Source: Simmondsia chinensis
Taxonomy: Eukaryota; Streptophyta; Magnoliopsida; Caryophyllales; Simmondsiaceae
DNA: 64,000 nt
Direction of reading: 5' to 3'
NCBI GenBank assembly: GCA_018398585.1
Contig: JAGTTD010000011.1
Coordinates: 5,765,001-5,829,000, forward strand
Below, piece by piece: positions 11,101-22,559 of this stretch (position 1 is the stretch's first letter; the number at the start of each line of letters is the position of its first letter). A program made the position numbers and the translations under genes. The notes beneath the pieces were generated by a model. The model saw only the letters and a program-made list of their open reading frames with translations, searched no databases and was not told the origin of the DNA.

Positions 11101-14100
11101 TTTGTGACTATATTTTTCATACATGTTTCAATGTTGACTTGAGGGGAAACATGAGAAAATGTTGTTACGACGTTATCCTCTCCCTCTTCCATCTCTGTGA
11201 AAAAAAGTTCAATGGAAAAGGGAAAAAAAAAAAAAAAAGAATCTCTTTTTGTGGCTTTTTTTTTTTTAGGTAAAAAGGTATTAGTTATGTGGAAATGTTA
11301 GAAGTGCCTTTAGCTAACATAATAGCGTGTCACTGAAGCATAATCGAAGGGATAGAACTCTGGAAAAATCTCATCTTCTGCAGTATTAAACATAAATTTA
11401 CCTGTTATTCTTATTAGAAAGTAATCAAATAAATGAACTCCCAATAGTATCTATCAAATGATGTTGTTTTTCTCTTCCTGTATTGTCCTTTTACATGGTG
11501 GAACATAACATGTTAGCTGCTAGTAACTGGGCACTATTGACATGTTGGTAAGCATATCTAGGAAAAGAATACATGTCAAACAATGGACGGTATCTCCAAA
11601 AATTATAAATACAGGGTACTCAAGAAGTAGGATATATTAGTATTTTGAGATTTGGTGTATTATTTTTTTAATCTGCGACTTTGAGAAACAATTTTTGGGT
11701 CCAAAGTTACAAGTATTGAATAAAACAGTTTAAACAACAATGTCAAAGGGTATAAAACTTGTCGTTATTTGTAGGCACCCTGACATCTCCTTGCTATTTC
11801 CCTCATCCCACGTATGAATCTCAATATTATGACATGCTAATAGAGAAGAGTTGGATAAGGGGCCTATTTTATACCCTTAAACACCGTGATTTGTATTATT
11901 TAATTAAGTACACGTAACTTTTAGACCAAAAAAATTGTTTTACAAAGTTTGGGTACTAAAAAATTAATATACCAAATTTCAGGATACTAATATGTAATTT
12001 AACCTAAAAAAGTATTTGCGTGTAACTTGAAGGTACCAACTTTCAAAAAGAATAATGCAAGCTTATTTCGTATTTTTCTGGCCTGGTTTTTTATTGCTTC
12101 ATTTTTCCACCAGTTTTATCAAATCCAACTAACATTTAATTAATTTTCCTTGATTGTCAGGCAGTTGATGTAGCTTTACAGGAAGAACAGTACACCAGAG
12201 CTCTAGTACTTAGCCTCAGATTAAATGAAGACTCTCTCATCAAGAAATGCATACTTGCTATCGCTCCAGCTGATGTGCCAGCTGTTGCTTCATCTGTACC
12301 TTCTAGATATTTGCAAAGGTTGATCGAGGCATTTGCTGATCTTGTTGAAGGTAGCCCGTATTTGGAACTCATCCTTAGATGGTGCCAGGTATCGACCGTA
12401 CCTCATCTCTGTTAGGGAAAAAATGCATGTAATATGCATATCTGAACGGTATCTATACTTTCCTAACTAAAAAGGGTGTTTACATATAGTTGCCAATAAT
12501 ATAGTAAAGTACGCGTTTCCTTGATTTTATCCGTGTACTATATCATAACATGTATCCATATTTTTCATACTTAAAACAACAACAACAACAACAACGGCAG
12601 TCCCAGTGCCACAGGGCCTCCCGCACGAAGCAGGGTCTTGGGGGGGTGGATGTACGCAGCCTTCCCCCTTCTGGATGGAAGAGAGGCTGCTTTTGACCCC
12701 CCATTCTGAAGATCGAGTCATCATGAGAATATTGTACCTGGAGACCAAGGAAGCCACAAAACATCAGCTTAGGACACCGCATTCAACTAGCAGTATACAA
12801 TATACCCCACAGAAGACAACTATAAGGCACATAGTAAAGCAAATAGTACATAGCCAATAATAGGTGAATAAATCGGGAAGCAGCTAAACAACAGATAACT
12901 GCACTACTTGGGGTTAAGACTGCCTAGAAATCTTAAACTACTAGTCACTCGCCGCACTACTCTACACTGCCACATCTGCTACCCCTATGCTAGCCCTCCT
13001 CGCGCTTTATCTAAGGCTATATCCTCCCTTAGGTTTAGGTGGGTTAGGTCGTGTCGGATCATTTCTAGCCAACTCCTCTTTGGCCTGCCCTTCCCTCTTC
13101 TGCCTAGTGTAGTATGTAGCTGTTCACACCTCTTGATTGGAGCTATGGTCAGTCTCCTGCTAACATGTTTACTTAAGCGGTGCTCTCTCAATTTATCATC
13201 GATCAAGGCTACACTTAATTTACCTCTGATTGCATCGTTCCTGATCCTATCCTTCCTTGTGTGACCACACATCCAGCGCAGCATCCTCACCTCTGCGACC
13301 TTCATCCTCTGTGTTTGATGTTGTTTCATTGGGCGACACTCTGCCCCATACAACATAGCCGGTCTCACTACCGTCCTATAGTATTTTCCCTTTAGCTTTA
13401 GCGGGAATTTTCTATCACAAAGCACCCCGGAGGCTATCCTTCACTTTTGCCAGCTTACGTTAATCTTGTTGTTGACATCTTCGTCAACCTCACCGTTCTG
13501 CTGTATCATGGAGCCCAAGTATCTGAAACTCTCCTTACTCGGTATGGTCTCCGATTCTATCTTGACATCCTCTGTACTAGTTGCGGTGGAATGGCCGAAT
13601 TAGATCTACTAATCCATAATCCCTTCGATTCTAAAGCGCTTCTCCCCAAATTCAACTTCTCATTTATGTCTGCTTTGGAGGCCCCCGCTAAAACTATGTC
13701 ATCTGCAAAATGCATACACTAAGGCACCTCCCCTTGGATGTGTCTAATGAGCTCATCTATGACTAAAATGAACAGAAAGGGACTCAAGGCAGAACCTTGG
13801 TGTACCCCAACTGTAACAGGGAAAGTGTCTGTCTTCCCTTCCCCTGTATGCACATTAGTATGTGCCTCCATTTTCATACTTAAAAGCAAATGATAATTAA
13901 AATAATCAATACTTAAACATAAATTAGGTATCCATGTTTTATATTTTGTTAAATTTGTCACTTTACCTATCAAAATATTGATTATATCATATCACTTAGT
14001 ATGTGTAATGCTTCCATTACCGCTATTGTGGCTAACACTATCAGCAACAACCACCACCACTACCCAGTGCCTCAAAGAGGGTATGTGGCTTACACTATCA

Positions 14101-14713
14101 TTTTCTTTTATAAGTCAACGAACTTTGACCAAAATTTTCGTGTGTATGGTTGAATAATAATGTATATATTAGATCCCATTTAGCTCTAGTACTGTGTTTT
14201 ACTAATCGGGCCTCTTGATACTATGCATTGATTGCCTATTTCGTATGTTTGTCGTCATGTAATCAAATAAAGGCGATCATATAATGGGTTTTGGGCTAAT
14301 TGTTGCACGATTTTCCGTTATTTAATGATATTATTAATGGCTTTCATAATGTATATACAATTGTATGTTATTTGCTAAAATATATTTATAAATATGTTTA
14401 CATGTTAAAACAATCAAAGCGGTTTAAAATCGATAATTGTATGGTGATTCATTTAAATTTCTGCCGATTAAGATTCAAAAGCAACTTATATATTCTCTTG
14501 CATAAGCTTATTATGATTTGCACAAATTCTTCATTAATGCAGGAGATTTGCAAAGCTCATGGTCGGTACATTCAACAAAATTCCAAAAATTTGCTTCCTG
14601 CTCTAATATCATTCGAAAAAGCAATCAATAGAATGCATCAGGATCTCTCAGACGTATGCTCCTCCAATGAATATGCGCTCCAATATTTATGCTTGATGGA
14701 CATGAAGAAGTGA
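5138..14713 (+). CDS. PWP2: PWP2 (UTP1), WD40 protein of the small-subunit processome
   Basis: Seven exons: 5138-6361, 6529-6780, 6999-7091, 7876-8247, 10607-10951, 12161-12388, 14543-14713. All six introns are GT-AG and phase 0; the joined frame is 894 codons plus TGA, close to the roughly 900 aa of the plant family. The start MNFRFQNLLGASYRGG matches the conserved PWP2 N-terminus. WD40 repeats run from about residue 50 to 650 (for example LLATGADDNKIKVWN across exons 1-2, LSASLDGTVRAWD, LASSSWDKTVRLWD), with a charged Pro/Ser insert near 240-290. The Utp12 domain occupies about 750-870 and ends in CSSNEYALQYLC. In yeast PWP2 is in the UTP-B subcomplex, binds the 5' external spacer of pre-rRNA and is needed for 18S production in the nucleolus. 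No frameshift or missing exon was found. Transposon copies in introns 2, 4 and 6 leave the splice sites intact. Confidence 0.96.
6815..6938 (+). repeat. RTE-LINE/SINE 3'-tail copy in PWP2 intron 2
   Basis: A 124-bp copy of the tail module (ACAGCCTCTC ... AGGCACTAGG, then a decayed TTG tail). It is flanked by 16-bp direct repeats at 6799-6814 and 6939-6954 with one mismatch. Removing insertion plus one repeat leaves an intron of only 78 bp, a normal plant intron length. Confidence 0.85.
7305..7810. repeat. Possible hAT-like MITE in PWP2 intron 3
   Basis: The left edge TAGAGATGGCAA and the right edge GCCCTCCCTA (reverse TAGGGAGGGC) are weak inverted ends like those of plant hAT MITEs. The interior has GTTCGGGCTG and CCGACTCATG words. 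No 8-bp duplication was confirmed, so this is tentative. Confidence 0.3.
8600..9595. repeat. MITE-like element in PWP2 intron 4
   Basis: The left end GGCTGTTTGATAGCACC and the right end TATTATCAAACAGTC form inverted termini (CTGTTTGATA shared). Both are followed inwards by TTTCC/GGAAA-rich sequence. The interior is AT-rich with a GAGA-rich block at 9300-9365. No transposase was found. Short frames inside (8962-9294 plus, 9034-9495 minus) have no recognisable product. Confidence 0.45.
10174..10294 (+). repeat. RTE-LINE/SINE 3'-tail copy in PWP2 intron 4
   Basis: A 121-bp copy ending in TTTGTTGTTGTTGTG. It is flanked by 16-bp direct repeats at 10158-10173 and 10295-10310 with one mismatch. It carries GGCTGCGTACATC and CGAGGCACTGTG of the tail module and no 5' head. 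Confidence 0.85.
12577..13870 (-). mobile_element. 5'-truncated RTE LINE in PWP2 intron 6
   Basis: A minus-strand non-LTR retrotransposon bounded by perfect 15-bp direct repeats (TTTTCATACTTAAAA) at 12562-12576 and 13871-13885. The 5' end at 13870 is truncated inside reverse transcriptase. The 3' end at 12577 is a (TTG)n tail (AAC repeats on the plus strand). The 3' UTR carries the same tail module seen in the short copies of this window, which links LINE and short copies. It is inserted antisense to PWP2. Confidence 0.9.
12985..13840 (-). pseudogene. RTE LINE reverse transcriptase, C-terminal part
   Basis: Minus-strand pieces in more than one frame. First, 13719-13860 with GVHQGSALSPFLFILVIDEL (RT motif region) followed by MHFADDIVLAG (the F-x-DD catalytic box) near 13680-13715. 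Then 12985-13425 with KLKGKYYRTVVRPAMLYGAE, RWMCGHTRKDRIRN and RPKRSWLEMIRHD, the region conserved after RT in plant RTE LINEs. A stop after QGEVP and a frame change separate the parts. Confidence 0.85.
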
Positions 14714-15810
14714 TATGCAATTGAATCATTCGTTACGTTTACAGGTAACTTTCTTGAATTGATATGCTTATGTCATAGCTCCATATGCAAAAAAATAAAA
14801 AGTTTGATTTTCAGTATTTGTTTATGTTGGATGATTTGTGATGGCATATGAGTAGCAAAATGCTAATAGGTTATTCAATTTCTTTTTTTTTTAATTAATT
14901 TTTACAAATGGTAAGAAGTCTCATTGGATTGCACAAGGAACAACCCTTCCTAAAGCCCCTATATACCCCCTCACCTGTGATGAAGGCGGGATTCATTCCT
15001 AGGTCTTGGGTCCCAGCTCCAAGAGTTTACTAGCTGAGATAGCTAACATGTTCAATTAAGTTTATTCGTTGATTGGTTAATGATGTTTTTTTTCTCTGCA
15101 TATGTATTTTCTATGGGAAGACAAAATGTGAGTTACATATTTAGAAAACATTTGGGGTCGCGGTGGAATTGTGGGTACAGGGAAAGTGGACGATAAAGAG
15201 AACTTGGGATGATCAGTTTGGAGGTTTGTTTGGTCAAATTGGGATAAAAAGCTTTTTTCATACACACTTTTTGTGAAAGGTTTTTCAAAAGGTATCTTGT
15301 GCCTAAAAATTTATTTCTTGCTTTTGCATTAAAAGAGAGCTATTTTTTTTTTATTCTAACGAAAAGTACAAAAGTAGTTTTTGTTTCTATTGAAAAGCAT
15401 TTTTCTTTCCAGGAAAATACCTTCCAGTCCTAGAAAAGTGATATTTTTCTATAATGCACTTTTTTTACCCCAAAAAAAAAAATCCTTGGCCAAATGAGCT
15501 CTCTAGTGTGTGTTGATTGTTTGTACGCTCTAGAGTGAGGTTTCAATAAGCATAACATAAATATTGTCTATACTATATTTTACGACATTAAATTCTTTAC
15601 ACTTCTGAGCATCAAATGCTAGCATTGTAAGAGTTTCTTGTAACTATATTCCGACATACTTTATTGCAGGACTTTCCCCGTTCTTCATCAAATTGCTGCC
15701 TTCTTTATAATTCCTTGCTTGAATTTAGCTCCTGCTCTGAGACACTTAATACTATCTTGCAGAGATTCTCTGTCCCAACAAATTGCAGGGATTATCAGTT
15801 GATGTAATAT
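14714..15810 (+). other. PWP2 3' region, possible 3' UTR intron
   Basis: After the PWP2 stop, ACAG|GTAACT at about 14745 is a good donor. TATTGCAG at about 15668 is a good acceptor, followed by non-repetitive sequence to about 15810. This fits a 3' UTR split by an intron of about 0.9 kb. It is an inference from splice signals only. A tRNA-type SINE lies inside the presumed intron. Confidence 0.3.
14890..15050 (-). repeat. tRNA-derived SINE
   Basis: On the minus strand, TATCTCAGCTAGTAAA (near 15029-15045) resembles a tRNA/Pol III A box and GGAATGAATCCCGCC (14985-14999) a B box, spaced as in a tRNA head. A pyrimidine run at 14882-14894 on the plus strand is the poly(A) tail of the minus-strand element. 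This family differs from the 5S-headed one. Confidence 0.6.
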
Positions 15811-16460
15811 AGTTCCTGTATTGGCTCTAGTGGTGCAGGCTCCGCCCAATGGTCAATACTTCTAACTCTTTTTAAGGTCGGTAAGGAGTGATTGGGGTAT
15901 TTATTACTATTGGGATTCGATCCTGTGTGGCGTTTTTGGCTTCCGATGATCATAACCATTGGCCCAAGCTGTGCGTGGTCGGCCAGTACTTAATGCTAAA
16001 CTGTCACCAACACACATGCCCGGGTGTTACAATTTTGTAGAATGTGGAAATGAAAACTTTGTATGGTGAATTATCACACAATGTGTCTGATAGTGTTATA
16101 CACGGTTATTTTATTTGTTACTTTCAATTTTTTGATTTAAAGGGTTAATTATTGACACATGAATCTTATGTTTGGATCGGGCGTGACATAACTTCGTTTA
16201 TTTTTCATATTTTATTTTATTTTATATGTTACTTTTTAACTTTTTTTTAAAAAATTTAATTATAATAAAAAATGACCTTCCTTTTAACAAATCACTTCTT
16301 TGAATTGATGGTGAAATTGGAATTAGAGACATGGAGGAGTAATTGGATTGTTTGATTTACTGGTTGTAATTGAATTTAAAATTTTACTACCAAATTAGAT
16401 TTTGAATTAATGTTGTATTGACATTCCAATTCTTTGGGCTGGGGGAAAAGAATTGTAAGT
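15051..16460. other. Intergenic, little recognised
   Basis: Apart from the possible PWP2 3' UTR exon (15669-15810), no gene is seen. A GGGATTCGATCCT word near 15920 resembles a B box but no matching A box was secured. The rest is AT-rich. Confidence 0.4.
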
Positions 16461-16761
16461 TGTTGGAAAATTTTACACAATTAGGCATAACGAAACAAGG
16501 ACACTAATGTTTATGTGGAAACTCTCTTAACTTGAGGGAAAAATCATAGAACACAACGGGTACTTAAATTCACTATGAAACTAAGAATTATAATCTCTAA
16601 TTATAACCCTCATTACTATACAAACATCAATAATGTCAATGTGATTATTGTATGGTAAATCGTCAACTTTTTTTAATGTAGTTTTTGTACAGCGAGTCAC
16701 CAATCTTCTAAAAACGTAGCTTTGAAAATAGGAAATACATAAACTCCCATATCTCAATCCA
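16461..16761 (-). repeat. Copia-type LTR remnant
   Basis: Begins TGTTGGAAAA and ends TCTCAATCCA (TG...CA, 301 bp). It is followed on its right by TTTCTCCCCCTGTC, whose reverse complement is a purine tract of the sort that precedes a copia 3' LTR. So it would be the 3' LTR of a minus-strand element whose body is lost or unrecognisable. Confidence 0.45.
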
Positions 16762-16779
16762 ATATTTCTCCCCCTGTCC

Positions 16780-16799
16780 GGGTGCCCCCCCGGGCACCC
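16780..16799. repeat. GC-rich perfect hairpin
   Basis: GGGTGCCC, four C, then GGGCACCC: an 8-bp all-match stem with a 4-nt loop inside AT-rich sequence. It sits next to the purine tract of the LTR remnant and may be part of that element's untranslated end. Confidence 0.7.
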
Positions 16800-16957
16800 A
16801 ATTACAAGAACCTTGAATTATCACATCTTTCCTGTCTTTTTCTTCATCTAAAATATTAACCCTCAATCTCTATTGATAGTTGAGTCATCCAGTCATAATC
16901 ACAATTAGATTAGGTAACTAAATGATATATTAAATCTCCTCCAAATTTTATCTAAAT

Positions 16958-17073
16958 CAAATCAAATTAATATTAATTTTAAGATAAATAATATCCTAAT
17001 ATAAGTTTATATTTTCAAATCAAATTAATATTAATTTTAAGATAAATAATATGCTAATATAAGTTTATATTTT
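16958..17073. repeat. 58-bp tandem duplication
   Basis: Two direct copies of a 58-bp AT-rich unit (starting CAAATCAAATTAATATT), 16958-17015 and 17016-17073, differing at one position. From 17090 to 17400 a looser repetition of TGATCCAA/TGACCTAA words continues. Confidence 0.9.
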
Positions 17074-17702
17074 AACTCTATGGATTCAAAATCCAAAGTG
17101 ATCCAACTTTATTCACTACAAACCTAAGATCCCCCTAAAATTGGACCATGCACATTAAAAAGTTGGATTGAAACTGAAGTGATTCAATTCGATTGACCTA
17201 ACTTCTGAGATGATTTAAACTCAAAATGACCTAAACCCAAAGCAATCATACTTGACTTGTACCGGAATTGAATGTGGCCAACAAAGTTGACCCAAAACTG
17301 AAGCGATCAAATATAATATGAAATATAAGATGAATTAAAATCCAAAATGATCTAATCAAACTCAACAATGACCTAAACTGGACTCGATCTCGATTGACTT
17401 AGAGTTCCAAGATGACTTGAATTATTATACAATTACAATGAAAGAGGGAAAAAAAAAAAAAAAAAGAACCCATTACCCAAATCTTGCATAGAAATGAATA
17501 ATTAAAATTAATCTTTTTAATGGGTGTCCATAGACACTTGCCAGAAAAATGGCTTTTCAAATTATGATTATATTTCATAAGAAATGTCAAACATGGGCCT
17601 ACTCGTTTGAACAAATACTGTTGACTTTGATTTTGAAAAAAAGGGTTATTGGCTTTTTTGTGTTGAAAGGGAAAAATAAAAAATAAAAAATAAAAATAGG
17701 GT

Positions 17703-18236
17703 TTTTACACTAAATGTCCATATATTTTATCAATGGTGTCAATTTAGTGTTTATAATTATATCAGTTTAATCCTTATATAATTGATATTATGTCAATTTG
17801 ATCCTTAGAGTAAAATTTATATCAAGTTCTTGAAGGAAGTTTTAATAGTTCCACCTGGATTGGCTAAATTAACTCAATAGGTGGATTTGTAGTAGTTTAC
17901 TTGCATATAACGTGATTGTGTGTTAAAAATAATGTCAATAACTTGAATATGGCTAGGGCCGGACATAATCCTAACAAAACAAGCAACCGCTTGTGATCCC
18001 CGAAATTTTAGGGACCGTAAATTATAGAGGTCGTAATTTTTTAAGTAACAATTGTCAATATTAAAAGGTTTTAAGAGAAATGTTATTATATATAACGGGC
18101 CCTATATAAAAAATTTTGCTTGGGACCTGATAATTTTGGGACTAGCTCTAAATTTGATTAAGAGATTAAATTGACACAATTAAAAGTACAAAGATTAAAT
18201 CAAATGATAAAAAAAGTATAAGAACCTTTGACATAA
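17703..18236. repeat. MITE-like element (rewritten TCAATTTAGT ends)
   Basis: The left part has GTGTCAATTTAGTG and TCAATTTGATCC. The right part has ATTAAATTGACACAATT and AAAGTATAAGAACC, an inverted arrangement typical of a common plant MITE type. A relative lies at 28110-28530. No coding sequence. Confidence 0.45.
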
Positions 18237-18468
18237 ATAATCATTGTTTCAAAGATGGTAAAGAGTACAATATCACTCTAATAAGGGCAATCAAACGGGC
18301 TTTAGATGACCTCACACTTGGAGAACGGGTAATCAAATCAATGCACCAAATCTAACAACTTTGTTATGGTGGCAAGATGTTAAGACTTGATCTTGATAAG
18401 GAAAAAAAGAAAGTGGTTTAGACAAATCTAAGCAAATGACTATGCATCAATTTATTTGGTGTAAGTAT

Positions 18469-19310
18469 TGTTGAAAAAATAATACAAGCTAACCTTTAGT
18501 TTTATGGGGGAGTTATATTCCACGTTGGAAAAATAGTGTGGGTGATTCTTTTCTTAACGGTTATATTTATTTTTCGGATAATATTTTAACTGCGCCTATT
18601 TACTGATCATTTACCGTTTCTAGCCATTTAGGGTAATTAAAATTGTGACTATTGGAAATTTATTAACAATATAGCTGTTACAATTTATTACATCCATTTA
18701 TAGCTGTTAGAATTCATTATAGCCAATGACTTAATGCTTGTTATCGTTTATAGCCGTTAGAATTTATTGCACTTGTTTTTTTTTTTTTTTAATGCTTGTT
18801 ACGACTACGCTATATATATACCGTCAGCTATAAAAATCAAAATTAACACTCTCATCCTTTCTCTGAATCATCATTCTCGGTTTCTCTCTCTCTCACCTAG
18901 TTTTTCTCTCTCTTCTCGAATTTGGGCAAGTTCAAGACACTCCTACTCGGCAATTAATGAGTGCATGTTAAGAGTCGGATAGTGTTAATCCTGGATGACG
19001 GCTGCAGGTTATACTGTGTGCATTGGAGCAGCGGCGAAATAGTCTTTTAGGACAGTGGCCTTTACCACGGCGCAATATCATCGTTTTTTGTAAGATCTTT
19101 CTAATTGCTCTCTTCTAGTTGCAATGTGTGTTGCTATGCTTGAAAATTGGCCAATTTTTGAACAATTATTTGACTGCTATGTTTAGATAATTATTTCTAA
19201 ATTTTCTATAATTTTCCCAGTATTTTTTTGCTATAGTGTTTTTGTATTTTTCACTACAATATTTTAGTTTTCTTGCAATAATTTTCACTATATTTCACTA
19301 ATATTAATCA
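18469..19310 (+). repeat. LTR-like repeat, left copy
   Basis: An 842-bp sequence starting TGTTG and ending ATTAATCA, with a TATATATATACCGTC TATA region and CT-rich leader (18,880-18,920). It is closely similar to 25447-26223 in the same orientation. It could be a solo LTR or the 5' LTR of an element reaching to the right copy. No primer-binding site of the initiator-Met type follows it. Confidence 0.65.
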
Positions 19311-20860
19311 TTTTTTTTAACAATCTAAAAGACGATTTGTATATCGTAGCAATAAGGATTCCACTCATCACACTTACAAAGAATATTTATATGCGTGACC
19401 GGAATAGATAGATTTAAAAAAAAAAAAAAAAAGAGAATGTCTATATATTAATTAATTTACATGAGATCTTTGGTTAAATTTATATGACATATCAAATTAA
19501 AATTTTTGTATCCTCTTGATATTTCTTATGCATAACAATAACAACAAACCCAGTGCTTGCAAAGGGCTTCAGCAAAAGCAGGGTCGGGGGGGGGGGGATG
19601 GGGGAATGTACGCAGGCTTCCCCTTTCAGGGGTACCCTGAAGAGAGGCTATTTCCGAGGACCTCCAACTTGAGAGGTTGGTCCGTAGCATAGAGCATGTG
19701 ACCTGGCAGCATAAGATCATCAAAGCATGAGTAGGGGACAACATAAAGGTAAAGGGTGAGCCTGTTATAGTGAAATCGAAAACCTGGATGTCGGATAATT
19801 GCCTCGCTTGGATATCAGTGGTGGTGGTTCTGACAGCGACGCCCTCGATATGGCCACAACATAAAATTAGAATAGAGAAAAATAGCACAAAGACCACAAT
19901 CTGTCAAATCCGAAGCCCCGATAGTGGTGCTTCTATGCGTGGTGGTGAAAGTCATACCCATTGGCCATCGGTGGTAGCGATGGTCTGCCGCGTATGGCAG
20001 CCGTGTATCAGTTGGAGAGAGAAAGTCACACATGTGAGCTCTGGGTTATATTGCTATTTGAGCCTAGTTGGGCCTCTTTAATATTAAAAGAAAAAAGTCC
20101 TTTATTTTAGGACCATTTTGAGGTCCAAGTCCTATTGCCCATTTTACTACTTTTAAGTCTAAACATAATGGAAAATTCACATGTTAGATCTAATTAAAAT
20201 TAAACTCAAAAGGAAAATAAATAAATAAAATCAAGTTGTGCTAAAATGGTTTAGACCTATGATTTTGAAGTTGACAATTGAAACATTGTCCAAATTGAGT
20301 AGTCATATTTCTGACAATTTAAAAATTTTAAAATTTATACCTATGAGATATATGTATGTTATACTAGGACAATGTCGCCTAATTTAATATGGACAAGTTT
20401 TCAAATTTTGATCTGAAGTTTTAATCCCACATACGTAGAGAGCAAATTGTTGTATCTGCTTGAGTTTTGCCATCCTATGTAATGCACAAATTAAGCCACC
20501 TTTGTTATTGAGATGAAGTCAAATTTCCATGACTTACACTATGAGTTAACAAAATGTGGGGGTATTGTCTGTAGGAAAATAATGATTATATGTTATTTGG
20601 ACTTTTAAAAGGATAATGTAAATTACATGTTAGTCAGGTATAGTACTCCGCCCTAGTAATGGTATGTGAAAAATTGTAACTTTATGTGTTTAGTTTATTG
20701 CTAACTGAGTGTTAAAAAAAAGGGGAAAAAAAAAGTACAACATAAGTACTTGAGGTGGCAGTGTGTTTGATACTGAACATGATTAATATGATAAATAAAC
20801 AAGGGTATGTAAGAGACCCAAGACCTTTGAGGAGGCCATGAAATCTATTGATTTTAGTTC
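19311..20860. other. Intergenic repeats, no gene recognised
   Basis: Besides the tail copy at 19533, 19740-20040 has higher GC and open frames on both strands, but none matches a family I recognise. The remainder is AT-rich. Confidence 0.4.
19533..19700 (-). repeat. RTE-LINE/SINE 3'-tail copy
   Basis: Minus-strand copy: the AACAATAACAACAAACC tail at the left, then CAGTGCTTGC, GCAGGGTCGG, GTACGCAGGC, AGAGAGGCTATTTCCGAGG. A run of nine G near 19587 is part of the variable C/G tract. The right (5') boundary and target duplication were not found. Confidence 0.75.
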
Positions 20861-20878
20861 TAGAAAGAGGGTAGTAAC

Positions 20879-22076
20879 CATGTTGTTAAAATGACGATTC
20901 GAATCGTAGAATCGTACGATTTTACAATTCTACTTTAGTCCATCGATTCAAATCGCTTAAAAAATCGTATTTAAGTAGAATTGGAGTAGAATCGGTCAAA
21001 AATCGGTAGAATCGCAATAGAATCGGTTGAATCGCGATTCTACAAGCGATTCTACCTATTCAGGCCACAAACTCAGAAATTGTTACATATAAGTATCGTG
21101 ATGGCACATAGACGTGTATGCATCATTCTTGACTTTGGAATTGGAGCAACGGGGTTCGTATCTTTAACTAATCAATTTAAGGTCTTTTTTTTTTGTATTT
21201 TTGTTTTAGAGCTTTATTTTTGTATTTTTACATATAATATTAAATATTATATATTTTAGCAAAAATTCTAAAGCTTTACATATATTTCTAATTTCATATA
21301 GATCATTGAGTTTTATATATATTTCTAATACTAGAGCTTTTTTTATATTTTTGTATATAATATTAAATATTATATATTTTTGCAAAAAATTAAAACTAAA
21401 TAATATTTTATATGCTAATCTTTAAAATTACAAATAAGTTATTCATACACACTTTTCAAAAATTTTAGTTTGTAAACTTTGTACAAAATTATTTCAAATT
21501 ATTTTAACTTTCTCAATTTTGTACTTAGATCATATAAGTTATATATTTCTACTTCTGTTTTTACCATCAATTTCTGTTTAAGTTTAGTCATATACTTGCT
21601 GCCAATTTTATTTAATGTAAAAAAAAGTCAAAATCAAACAAAATAAAACAAATACCAAAAAATTCTAAGATTAAACATTCTCTCAGTTTCTCTCCTCCTG
21701 AGTTCTGACTCCGCCTTCTTCCTCCTCCCACTCAGTCAGAATCAAATGCAACCACCGCGCTTTGGTTGTCCATGCGTCCAACTACCAAGCTCTCCGCCTA
21801 CGCCATCATTGTCGTTTGGGCACCCACCACCTTATTAATGTTAAAATGATATTACTCTTTTTCTTATCTTTGGGTCCAATATATTGTAAAATTACTGTTT
21901 TTTAGACTTTTTGATTTTTTTTAATCTTATATTTGAGAATTAGTATATTAATTTTGTCAGTATAAATAATTTATATACCCATAAAGTAGAATCTTACGAT
22001 TCTCGATTCGATTCTACGATTCCGATTCTGATGAACCCTTATCGATTCTAAGTAGAATCTCGATTTTGACAACCTT
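20879..22076. mobile_element. MULE-like non-autonomous DNA transposon
   Basis: Flanked by perfect 10-bp direct repeats GGGTAGTAAC at 20869-20878 and 22077-22086. The ends are imperfect inverted repeats: ATGTTGTTAAAATGACGATTC at left, and at right the reverse of GATTTTGACAACCTT. Both ends are dense in ATCG/GATTCTA words. A 9-10 bp duplication with such ends fits Mutator-like elements. About 1.2 kb, AT-rich, with no transposase. A diverged relative lies upstream of PWP2 at 4345-4951. Confidence 0.65.
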
Positions 22077-22338
22077 GGGTAGTAACAATGAATTATTGTC
22101 AATAATAAATACACACGGTAATTGTTAGACATAATCTTTAAGGGTGTAAATCGATTGATGGAGGAATGGGTATTTAAAACAAATTGAAGGTTAATGTTTC
22201 CATAAATAAGTTTAAGACAAAATTAATAAACTTGTGTATCCCAATATGGGCTTAAATAAACTCTCAAAAAGTGGCATCAAAATTTGACATAACCTCGGTC
22301 ATATGGTGTTGGTACTACTGTTATGTGGCTGACTATAC

Positions 22339-22540
22339 AACAACAACAACAACAATCCCAGTGCCACGTGGCTCCCGCAAAAGCAGGGTCTGGGAGGGGT
22401 ATATGTACACAGCCATACCCCTTCCGAGTGGAAAGGAGGCTGTTTCCGAGGACCCCTAACCTGAAGTATAGGAGCGCCTACAAATAAAACCATCAATTTA
22501 TCGCCCAATGAATGAAAGAAGTAGACATGCAAGCATTTAA
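22339..22540 (-). repeat. Truncated RTE LINE 3' end
   Basis: A 202-bp minus-strand insertion flanked by perfect 19-bp direct repeats at 22320-22338 and 22541-22559. It has a (TTG)n tail (AAC repeats at 22339-22354) and the tail module. Upstream of the module, ATGCTTGCATGTCTAC resembles LINE 3' UTR sequence near 47300, so this is more likely a 5'-truncated LINE than a 5S-headed copy. Confidence 0.85.
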
Positions 22541-22559
22541 GTTATGTGGCTGACTATAC

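Noticed and set aside
12908..13264. Plus-strand frame of 118 codons inside PWP2 intron 6
   Set aside because: It is the reverse shadow of the RTE reverse transcriptase fragment on the minus strand.
19740..20081. Higher-GC stretch with overlapping frames on both strands as a possible gene
   Set aside because: No recognisable domain, no splice or start context, and it adjoins a LINE/SINE tail copy; left as unclassified repeat-like sequence.
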